Assembly: GCA_900767405.1 (NCBI GenBank)
Contig: CAAFZB010000064.1
Location: 1 to 5,078 of the forward strand
DNA length: 5,078 nucleotides
Direction: 5' to 3'
Source of the DNA: Rikenellaceae bacterium
GTDB taxonomy: Bacteria > Bacteroidota > Bacteroidia > Bacteroidales > UBA932
Shown in pieces: positions 1-4,977 of this stretch. Position 1 is the first letter of the stretch. The number at the start of each line of letters is the position of its first letter. The position numbers were made by a program, and so were the translations under genes. The notes beneath the pieces were generated by a model. It had not been told where the DNA came from, did not search any database, and saw only the letters and a program-made list of their open reading frames with translations.

Positions 1-92
1 GCATCATCATCGTGACAATCTTATGCCTTGTTTTCGTCACGGTTGCAATCAACGCTTTCATCCAGGCCAATTTCATCCAGGGCATTTTTTGA
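1..92 (+). CDS. C-terminal end of an unidentified membrane protein (partial)
   Basis: One frame is open from the left edge to a TGA at 90-92 and encodes about 29 residues. The first two thirds are strongly hydrophobic (beginning IIIVTILCLVFVTVA) and would make a transmembrane helix, followed by a short tail ending QGIF. The protein cannot be identified from so little. The stop codon overlaps the -33 box of the rplM promoter, so this gene ends where the ribosomal transcription unit begins, which fits a real gene end. A 29-codon open frame can also arise by chance. The hydrophobic composition and position make a gene end more likely than not, but only moderately so. Confidence 0.45.
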   Translation, partial: IIIVTILCLVFVTVAINAFIQANFIQGIF

Positions 93-118
93 TAATTGAG
101 AAATAATCACTACCTTTG
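88..118 (+). promoter_or_regulatory. Bacteroidetes-type promoter for rplM-rpsI
   Basis: TTTG at 88-91 is followed by a 19-nt spacer and TACCTTTG at 111-118. This matches the Bacteroidetes primary sigma factor consensus (TTTG, about 19 nt, TAnnTTTG) exactly. Transcription would be expected to start a few bases after 118, giving a leader of roughly 50 nt before the rplM start. The -33 box overlaps the stop codon of the upstream partial gene. Confidence 0.85.
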
Positions 119-144
119 CGACCCCTATTTTGTGTAGGGATCGC
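118..144 (+). promoter_or_regulatory. Hairpin at the 5' end of the rplM leader
   Basis: Bases 118-127 pair with 135-144 in nine base pairs with one C/A mismatch (122 against 140), around a 7-nt loop at 128-134. Transcription is expected to begin around 122-126, so the RNA would mainly carry the inner CCCTA/TAGGG stem as its first structure. It is followed by an A/T-rich unstructured stretch up to the start codon. It could stabilise the mRNA or form part of an L13 autoregulatory leader. Ribosomal protein leaders upstream of L13 are known in other bacteria, but I cannot match this one to a family by eye. Confidence 0.45.
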
Positions 145-175
145 AATTTTTATTAACTAATTAAAGATCAAGAAA

Positions 176-628
176 GTGGAGACACAAAGCTACAAGACGG
201 TATCGCTTAACAAGGCAACCGTAGAAAAGCAGTGGGTAGTGCTCGATGCTACAGATCTCGCTCTTGGTCGTCTCGCATCCCGCGTTGCTCTTGTCCTCCG
301 TGGCAAGACAAAAGCCGGTTTCACCCCCAACGTTGACTGTGGTGACAACGTAATCATCGTCAACGCAGAGAAGGTGGCCCTTGGTGGAAAGAAGATGACC
401 GACCGTGTTTACACCCGTTATACCGGATATCCCGGTGGACAGAGGTTCACAACACCTAAAGAGATTCTTGCAAAACAGCCCACAGAGCTTATCAGGAGAG
501 CAGTAAAGGGTATGCTCCCCAAGACACGTCTCGGTGACGATCTTCTTGGCAACCTGTTCATCTATGCAGGTCCCGAGCATCCTCATCAGGCACAGAACCC
601 TAAAACAATCAAGTTGAACGAAATTTAA
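176..628 (+). CDS. rplM: 50S ribosomal protein L13
   Basis: This is the L13 protein of the large ribosomal subunit, an early-assembling 23S rRNA-binding protein. The 150 residues match the usual family length and collinear motifs: WVVLDATDLALGRLAS at 20-35, FTPNVDCGDNVIIVNA at 49-64, the tyrosine/glycine block YTGYPGGQR at 82-90, and KGMLPKTRLGDDLLGNLFIYAG at 111-132. The start is GTG at 176. It gives the N-terminus (M)ETQSYKT expected of Bacteroidales L13, and there is no better in-frame ATG near it. The upstream sequence is A-rich (aagatcaagaaa) rather than a classical Shine-Dalgarno site, as is usual in this phylum. It is the first gene of the unit and lies 9 nt before rpsI, the conserved L13-S9 pair. 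Confidence 0.97.
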   Translation: METQSYKTVSLNKATVEKQWVVLDATDLALGRLASRVALVLRGKTKAGFTPNVDCGDNVIIVNAEKVALGGKKMTDRVYTRYTGYPGGQRFTTPKEILAKQPTELIRRAVKGMLPKTRLGDDLLGNLFIYAGPEHPHQAQNPKTIKLNEI

Positions 629-637
629 ACAGAGCAA

Positions 638-1027
638 ATGGAACAGACACACGCCCTTGGAAGACGTAAAGCAGCTGTAGCTCGCGTTTATCTTGCAGCC
701 GGAAAAGGCAATGTAACAATCAACGACCGCACTCTCGAGAACTATTTCCCCGACGAGTCTCTCCAGTACATTGTTATGCAGCCCCTCAGCGTTACCGAGA
801 CTGTAGGCAAGTTTGACATCAAGGTTAACCTCGCTGGAGGTGGAATCAAAGGTCAGGCAGAAGCCGTAAGACTCGCTATCGCCCGTGCACTTTGCGAGGT
901 TGACAAGGAGGCATATCGTTCTACACTTAAGGCAGCAGGATTCCTCACCCGCGATGCTCGTGAGGTTGAGCGTAAGAAACCTGGCCAGCCCGGTGCAAGA
1001 CGTCGCTTCCAGTTCAGCAAACGTTAG
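638..1027 (+). CDS. rpsI: 30S ribosomal protein S9
   Basis: This is the small-subunit protein S9, whose C-terminal tail reaches the P-site tRNA. The 129-residue length is normal. Diagnostic features are the N-terminal ALGRRKAAVARVYL (6-19), the S9 signature GGGIKGQAEAVRLAIARAL (67-85), and the basic C-terminal tail from about residue 107, ending RRRFQFSKR with the expected terminal lysine-arginine. The ATG at 638 lies 9 nt after the rplM stop, so the two are clearly co-transcribed and probably translationally coupled. A structured 176-nt gap follows with no obvious terminator, so transcription may continue into rpsB. Confidence 0.97.
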   Translation: MEQTHALGRRKAAVARVYLAAGKGNVTINDRTLENYFPDESLQYIVMQPLSVTETVGKFDIKVNLAGGGIKGQAEAVRLAIARALCEVDKEAYRSTLKAAGFLTRDAREVERKKPGQPGARRRFQFSKR

Positions 1028-1042
1028 TTATTTGTTGAGTTA

Positions 1043-1175
1043 CGCACAGCGTCGGTTCTTCAAACCTGTCAATACCTTATATTATATAAGTTCATAGGTT
1101 GCCGCGCTGCGAAAAAGGCTGGAGACCTGCAAGGCAGTTACTCCACCTTGAAGAAAAGAGACCTCACTTGTGAGG
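1043..1175 (+). ncRNA. Candidate structured mRNA leader upstream of rpsB-tsf
   Basis: The 176-nt gap between rpsI and rpsB contains no gene but folds into several helices by eye. CGCA and GCG (1043-1046 and 1049-1051) pair with 1108-1111 and 1105-1107. They enclose two hairpins: 1054-1057 with 1063-1066, and the perfect 6-bp stem 1076-1081 with 1085-1090. A second domain follows: AAGG 1115-1118 with CCTT 1146-1149, GGAG 1121-1124 with CTCC 1141-1144, and CTGC 1127-1130 with GCAG 1134-1137. A third is the 5-bp hairpin 1162-1166 with 1171-1175, loop CTTG. No T-tract follows any stem, so it is not a simple terminator. In gamma-proteobacteria an rpsB leader lets S2 repress rpsB-tsf. A similar role here is inference, and I do not recognise this fold. 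Confidence 0.5.
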
Positions 1176-1203
1176 ACAGTTATTTAAAACAAGAAATTTA
1201 AAA

Positions 1204-2034
1204 ATGTCACGTACAAATTTCCAAGAATTGCTTGATGCAGGTGTTCACTTCGGCCACCAGGCCCGCAAGTGGAATCCTAAAATGGCTCCGTACATCTTCG
1301 ACCAGAAGAACGGTATCCACATCATTGACCTGCACAAGACCATCGTCAAGATAGACGAGGCAGCAGAGGAGATGAAGCAGCTCGCAAAGAGCGGCCGCAA
1401 GATTCTCTTCGTGGCTACCAAAAAACAGGCTAAGGAAATCGTTTCCGAGAAAGCCACAGCAGTAGGTATGCCGTCAGTAACCGAAAGATGGGCCGGCGGT
1501 ATGCTCACAAACTTCCCCACCATCCGCAAGGCCATCAAGAAGATGGGAACCATCGACAAGATGCACGAGGATGGAACTTTCGACAAACTCGCAAAGCGTG
1601 AGCGCCTCCAGGTAACACGCCAGAGAGAGAAACTCGAGAAGAACCTCGGTTCTATCCGCGATATGAGCCGTCTCCCTTCAGCTATCTTTGTAATTGACAT
1701 CCAGAAGGAAGCCAATGCAGTGAAGGAGGCCAATCGTCTTAACATCCCGGTATTCGCTATGGTTGATACTTGTTGCGATCCTACCTCGATTGATTATGTG
1801 ATTCCGGCAAATGACGATGCTGCAAAGTCTATCGAGTGCGTTATGACCGCTCTCTGCGCAGCTATCCAGGAAGGACTCGAAGAGCGCAAGCTCGAGAAGG
1901 AGAAGGAAGCTCCCGCAGAAGAAGCTGCAGAGGAGAAGGCTCCTGCAAAGCACCTTCGCGCCCGTAAGGGTACGAAAGCCGCAGAAGAGGCTCCCGTTGC
2001 AGAGGAAGTAAAGGAAGAGGCTAAAGAAGCCTAA
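1204..2034 (+). CDS. rpsB: 30S ribosomal protein S2
   Basis: S2 is a late-assembling small-subunit protein that contacts 16S rRNA and, in many bacteria, S1. The protein has 276 residues. Family motifs are clear: LLDAGVHFGHQARKWNPKMAPYIF (9-32), NGIHIIDLHKT (36-46), ILFVATKKQA (67-76), RWAGGMLTNFPTIRKA (95-110), LPSAIFVIDI (157-166), and IPVFAMVDTCCDP...YVIPANDDA (181-206). From about residue 229 a highly charged Ala/Glu/Lys-rich tail of nearly 50 residues follows, beyond the conserved core. Tails of this kind are common in Bacteroidetes S2 but variable in sequence. The ATG at 1204 follows an A-rich stretch with no Shine-Dalgarno site. tsf starts 30 nt after the stop, the conserved rpsB-tsf order. 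The structured gap upstream may control both genes. Confidence 0.97.
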   Translation: MSRTNFQELLDAGVHFGHQARKWNPKMAPYIFDQKNGIHIIDLHKTIVKIDEAAEEMKQLAKSGRKILFVATKKQAKEIVSEKATAVGMPSVTERWAGGMLTNFPTIRKAIKKMGTIDKMHEDGTFDKLAKRERLQVTRQREKLEKNLGSIRDMSRLPSAIFVIDIQKEANAVKEANRLNIPVFAMVDTCCDPTSIDYVIPANDDAAKSIECVMTALCAAIQEGLEERKLEKEKEAPAEEAAEEKAPAKHLRARKGTKAAEEAPVAEEVKEEAKEA

Positions 2035-2064
2035 TTTGTTTCATTTGAATAAAAGATAAACACT

Positions 2065-3060
2065 ATGGCAATTACAGCAGCAGACGTAATGAAGTTACGT
2101 AAAATGACTTCTGCCGGAATGATGGACTGCAAGAAGGCTCTCGAAGAGGCCGCAGGCGATATCGAAAAGGCTATCGGCATCATCCGTGAGAAGGGAAAGC
2201 TCGTTGCAGCCAAGCGTGCAGACCGTGAAACTTCAGAAGGTGCCGTCAAGGCACGTATCGCAGACGGAAAGGGTATCATCGTATGCCTTGGATGCGAGAC
2301 CGACTTTGTCTCACGCAATGAGAATTTCCAGAACCTTGCAGAAGCTATCGCAGACATCGCTATCGCTAACTGCCCTGCAGACATCGAAGGCCTCAAGGCT
2401 TGCAAGATGGCAGACGGTTATACTGTAGAAGAGGCTGTCGAGGCTCAGACAGGCAAGACTGGTGAGAAGCACGTCCTTGTAGCTTATGCACTTGTCGAGG
2501 CTCCCTACGTAGCGGCATACATCCACAAGATCAATGGAAAGCTCGGCGCTATCGTCGGATTCAACAAGCAGGCTTCAGAGGCTGTTTCAAAGGGTATCAC
2601 AATGCAGGTCGCTTCTATGAACCCCGTATCTGTTTCTGCAGCGGACTGTCCCGCACAGACCCTTGAAAACGAGAAGGCTGTCGCTATCCAGAAGACCAAG
2701 GATGAGCTTGTACAGAAGGCTATCGACGCAGCTCTCAAGAAGGCTGGTATCAACCCCGCGCACGTAGATTCAGAGGATCATATCGAATCCAACACTGCAA
2801 AGGGATGGATTACCGCAGAGCAGGCAGCTCAGGCTCGCGAAATTATCAAGACCGTAGGTGAGCAGAAGGCGGCAAGCCTTGCAGCTCCTATGATCGAGAA
2901 TATCGCAAACGGCCGTGTCCAGAAGTTCCTCAAGGAGAATACCCTCGAAGAGCAGGATTACCAGATGAGCGACGAGAAGATTTCTGTAAAAGATGCTCTC
3001 GCAGCAGAGGATAAGGAATTGAAGGTTGTAGCTTTCAAGCGCATCTCTCTCAACGACTAA
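2065..3060 (+). CDS. tsf: Translation elongation factor Ts (EF-Ts)
   Basis: EF-Ts is the cytoplasmic nucleotide-exchange factor that displaces GDP from EF-Tu during elongation. The 331-residue protein starts with the UBA-like domain (about 4-45, including LRKMTSAGMMDCKKALEEA). The TDFV motif that contacts EF-Tu is at 79-82, in the block GCETDFVSRNENF. A dimerisation/core region follows around 118-230 (HVLVAYALVEAPYVAAYIH, then GAIVGFNK). The C-terminal block includes IANGRVQKFLKENTLEEQDY and ends VVAFKRISLND. The length is somewhat above the roughly 280 residues of E. coli EF-Ts because of an extra segment around 230-260 (AGINPAHVDSEDHIES), which I recall from other Bacteroidales EF-Ts. ATG at 2065 gives the expected MAITAADV start. 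It is the last gene before a strong terminator. Confidence 0.97.
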   Translation: MAITAADVMKLRKMTSAGMMDCKKALEEAAGDIEKAIGIIREKGKLVAAKRADRETSEGAVKARIADGKGIIVCLGCETDFVSRNENFQNLAEAIADIAIANCPADIEGLKACKMADGYTVEEAVEAQTGKTGEKHVLVAYALVEAPYVAAYIHKINGKLGAIVGFNKQASEAVSKGITMQVASMNPVSVSAADCPAQTLENEKAVAIQKTKDELVQKAIDAALKKAGINPAHVDSEDHIESNTAKGWITAEQAAQAREIIKTVGEQKAASLAAPMIENIANGRVQKFLKENTLEEQDYQMSDEKISVKDALAAEDKELKVVAFKRISLND

Positions 3061-3080
3061 TTCTAACCTTTATATAATCT

Positions 3081-3114
3081 TGACCCCGGGCCATTGGCTC
3101 GGGGTCATTTTTTT
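3081..3114 (+). terminator. Rho-independent terminator after tsf
   Basis: TGACCCCGGGCC (3081-3092) pairs with GGCTCGGGGTCA (3096-3107) in 12 base pairs with one G-T wobble and a 3-nt loop. Seven T residues follow (3108-3114). This is a textbook intrinsic terminator 21 nt after the tsf stop. On the minus strand the hairpin is followed by AGATTATATA rather than a T-tract, so it would be at best a weak terminator for the convergent lipoprotein gene. Confidence 0.95.
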
Positions 3115-3136
3115 GATATTTTGAGTTACTGATGAC

Positions 3137-3547
3137 TTATTTAAGGTCGCGGGAGCCGTCTTTGTCCCAGATATGTGCGACAGGAGAAGTGTAGGTATTG
3201 TCAATGTCATAGCTGATGACTGTTTCGCTTTCCCTTTTGGCGACATATTTCCTGATCAACATTGTGACAGAACTGTCATAGCCTACGGAATAAGGCGCAT
3301 CCTTTGTTTGGGAGAGCAGCTGATTATACAAATTGACAGCCTCTTTCTCGCTCTTGAGTTCGGTATTGATATAGGGTTCCACCACATTCAGGATTTTTGA
3401 AAAGTCGGCCGGGTTGCTTGTAGAGCTGTTGATATGCCTATCGATTGCGACTTTGAAATAAGGAGGAAAGTCATCCCCAATTTTATCACAGGAGATGGAG
3501 GAAACCATCAAGACTGCAAGACCAAGAAGTGCTAAAATTTTCTTCAT
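3137..3547 (-). CDS. Small lipoprotein of unknown function
   Basis: The predicted product has 136 residues and is read leftward towards tsf. It has a lipoprotein signal peptide: Lys2-Lys3, a hydrophobic core ILALLGLAVLMV (4-15), and a lipobox SSISC with the acylated cysteine at 20. The acidic residues just after it (CDKIGDD) are in the position where Bacteroidetes lipoproteins carry a surface-export signal. The mature part is mixed-charge, probably helical in the middle (50-82), with no motif I recognise and no second cysteine. The frame extends upstream to an ATG at 3604, but that codon overlaps the -33 box of the promoter at 3575-3605. The ATG at 3547 gives a clean signal peptide, so I place the start there. 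Function unknown; it is oriented divergently from another lipoprotein gene. Confidence 0.8.
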   Translation of the reverse strand: MKKILALLGLAVLMVSSISCDKIGDDFPPYFKVAIDRHINSSTSNPADFSKILNVVEPYINTELKSEKEAVNLYNQLLSQTKDAPYSVGYDSSVTMLIRKYVAKRESETVISYDIDNTYTSPVAHIWDKDGSRDLK

Positions 3548-3574
3548 ATTTTTTGATTTTAAAATTAAATGGCG

Positions 3575-3605
3575 CAAAGGTATAATTTTTTTATTTGAAA
3601 ACAAA
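3575..3605 (-). promoter_or_regulatory. Bacteroidetes-type promoter for the minus-strand lipoprotein
   Basis: Read on the minus strand, TTTG (3605-3602) is followed by 19 nt and TACCTTTG (3582-3575), the same boxes and spacing as the rplM promoter. Transcription would start near 3570 and leave a leader of about 20-25 A/T-rich bases before the ATG at 3547. This shows that the longer open frame starting at 3604 is not the real protein start. Confidence 0.85.
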
Positions 3606-3627
3606 CCTCATCAACGACCGGTTCGTC

Positions 3628-3673
3628 CGTACAGACAAATGAACTTGTACAGCCGCAAATTCGTGTCTGTACG
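3628..3673. repeat. Inverted repeat / long stem-loop with a 9-bp perfect arm
   Basis: CGTACAGAC (3628-3636) is the exact reverse complement of GTCTGTACG (3665-3673). Inside, GAAcTTG (3641-3647) pairs with CAAaTTC (3656-3662) with one mismatch, leaving an 8-nt loop, so the whole 46 nt can fold into one imperfect hairpin. The hexamer GTACAG occurs twice directly (3629-3634, 3647-3652) and once inverted (3667-3672). It lies upstream of the promoters of both flanking genes, so it could be an operator or a dispersed repeat. No T-tract follows, so it is not a typical terminator. Confidence 0.6.
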
Positions 3674-3677
3674 AAAA

Positions 3678-3778
3678 TCATCCGCGCATACGAGTGAATT
3701 GGATCCCGGATCGGGCCCGGGATGACCAATCCCGTCATTGCGGGCTCGACCCGCAATCTCATCCATCCAGGCGGATGA
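3678..3778. repeat. REP/MITE-like palindromic repeat block
   Basis: An 8-bp inverted pair, TCATCCGC (3678-3685) and GCGGATGA (3771-3778), bounds about 100 nt containing inner palindromes. ATCCCGG (3703-3709) pairs with CCGGGAT (3717-3723); a TGG at 3700-3702 can add three pairs with CCA at 3726-3728. ATTGCGGG (3737-3744) pairs perfectly with CCCGCAAT (3750-3757) around a 5-nt loop. A 6-bp pair also lies at 3759-3764/3773-3778. The sense CCCGGGATGACC...GTCATTGCGGG...CCCGCAATCTC resembles dispersed intergenic palindromes seen in many bacterial genomes. Family membership and copy number cannot be established from one window. Confidence 0.6.
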
Positions 3779-3814
3779 ATCGAATATGATAATACCACTT
3801 TTCTCGAAAATTTT

Positions 3815-3822
3815 TAACTTTG
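3815..3822 (+). promoter_or_regulatory. Probable -7 element of the promoter for the larger lipoprotein
   Basis: TAACTTTG at 3815-3822 matches TAnnTTTG and is followed by CG, as in the other two promoters of this window. It sits 21 nt before the ATG at 3844, so the leader would be only about 15 nt. No TTTG box is present at the 19-nt spacing; the nearest T-run (3799-3802) is too close. The promoter may be weaker or dependent on an activator. Confidence 0.65.
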
Positions 3823-3843
3823 CGAGGCTATTAATCACACAGT

Positions 3844-4977
3844 ATGAAACGAATTTCACTCATCATTCTGGCCGTTGCAGCCATCATTACAGGAGGCGTG
3901 TCCTGCGGCAAGGTCAATGATATTGACAGAAGACTTACCCAACTGGAGCAGACAGTATCGGACCTTAAGGCTCAGATTCTGGCCGGAGCGGTGATAACAA
4001 CCGTAGACAAGACAGATAAAGGCTGTACTTTCACCCTTTCCAACGGGCAATCTTACACTGTCACGAACGGTAAGAACGGCACAGACGGTGAAGCAATCAT
4101 AGCCGATGTCAAGATAGAGGAAAACTTCATTGTCCTTACATTGAAGAACGGTGAGACGCTGCGCATCTCCTATCAGAATCCGCTGTCGATGGTAACTTTG
4201 AGTATCATCCCGGACTTTTCCGACGGCAGCGTCTATTCTTACAGCAATGACGGCTCGTTCTTCCTGAGGGTATCGGTAAAACCCAAGAAATATATAGAGA
4301 AGCTGATGGATAATGACGCTTTCATTTGCAAGGCAGACTTCCGCAGCGTGATAACGAAAGCCACTGAGGAGAATCCCGACTTTACAGTCGTTGGAGAAAT
4401 CACATATGCATCTGTTGAAGAAGGCTATATGACGACTTATTTCGACCTTACAGAAGACGAGATGGAAAAGATGTGGGATGCCGACTATGCAGTATCTTTT
4501 TCAATTGAGGACACAGACGGCGTTCACGGTGCTTCGACGCCATTTGTCCCTGTTTCGTGGTATTTGAGAGACGGGCGTGGCGGTGACGAAGAAATTGTCG
4601 AGGTTGGAGGGTACACAGTGACGGTGAAGATTGCTGATGGAATTGATTCCGATGACATTATGGCCAGGTCTTATGTCGATGGCGACAAGGTCATTGTCAA
4701 AGCGATTTCACTTCAGAACAGGTGTCTTGTATGCAAATTAGAAGGTGATGCTCAATGTGAGAGAACAATTGCAAACGGCAAGTTCACATTCACAATCAGC
4801 AACATCGGTTCCAACATTGAAGCGGTGTTAGGTTATTCGATAGTGACAATTTCCGTCTCATCTGATTCGAACGGCAAGGTGTGGATTGGAGACGATGAGA
4901 GCAAAACCAGCGGAAAGTTCTATGAGGGACAGCAAGTTGTGATTCACGCAGCCCCGAATGAGCCGAATTTAATTTGA
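3844..4977 (+). CDS. Lipoprotein with DUF4988-like and InlB-like segments, truncated by an IS insertion
   Basis: This is the 5' part of a cell-envelope lipoprotein. The signal peptide (1-20) has a Lys-Arg start, a hydrophobic core and lipobox GGVSC with cysteine 21. Residues 24-46 (DIDRRLTQLEQTVSDLKAQI) form a short heptad coiled coil, followed by a glycine-rich NGKNGTDG turn (76-83) and a beta-rich stretch to 110. That arrangement resembles the Bacteroidales DUF4988 N-terminus. Residues 115-242 are an unrecognised beta-rich domain. About 256-329 and 330-373 look like two divergent InlB-type repeats (Y-VTV, then EGQQVVIHAAPNE). The second stops where G-Y/F-W is normally expected. The last four residues (PNLI) and the stop come from IS sequence, so the original protein was longer. 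Function unknown; it could be a surface adhesin or glycan-related protein. Confidence 0.8.
   Translation: MKRISLIILAVAAIITGGVSCGKVNDIDRRLTQLEQTVSDLKAQILAGAVITTVDKTDKGCTFTLSNGQSYTVTNGKNGTDGEAIIADVKIEENFIVLTLKNGETLRISYQNPLSMVTLSIIPDFSDGSVYSYSNDGSFFLRVSVKPKKYIEKLMDNDAFICKADFRSVITKATEENPDFTVVGEITYASVEEGYMTTYFDLTEDEMEKMWDADYAVSFSIEDTDGVHGASTPFVPVSWYLRDGRGGDEEIVEVGGYTVTVKIADGIDSDDIMARSYVDGDKVIVKAISLQNRCLVCKLEGDAQCERTIANGKFTFTISNIGSNIEAVLGYSIVTISVSSDSNGKVWIGDDESKTSGKFYEGQQVVIHAAPNEPNLI

Noticed and set aside
161..652. A 163-residue cysteine-rich frame on the minus strand
   Set aside because: It lies antisense to rplM, a certain gene, and has no promoter or recognisable family. It is a codon shadow.
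885..1097. A 70-residue frame overlapping the rpsI end and running into the gap
   Set aside because: It starts inside rpsI in another frame, lacks a plausible start context, and its tail is the structured leader sequence.
1073..1101. Possible rpsB promoter (TACCTTAT at 1073 or TAGGTTG at 1095)
   Set aside because: Neither matches TAnnTTTG fully and neither has a TTG box at about 19 nt upstream. Both fall within paired parts of the proposed leader.
1162..1175. Hairpin before rpsB as an intrinsic terminator
   Set aside because: The stem is only 5 bp and is followed by ACAGTTATTT rather than a T-run.
2031..2753. Minus-strand frames opposite tsf
   Set aside because: They are serine/alanine-rich shadows of the tsf codon pattern with no independent signals.
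3678..3778. CRISPR-like repeat array
   Set aside because: The palindromes differ from each other and there are no regularly spaced identical repeats or spacers.
3565..3859. Overlapping small frames (both strands) across the intergenic palindromes
   Set aside because: Their translations are the repeat itself (Pro/Gly/Asp-rich, such as HPGPDPGS), and they overlap promoters of the real lipoprotein genes.
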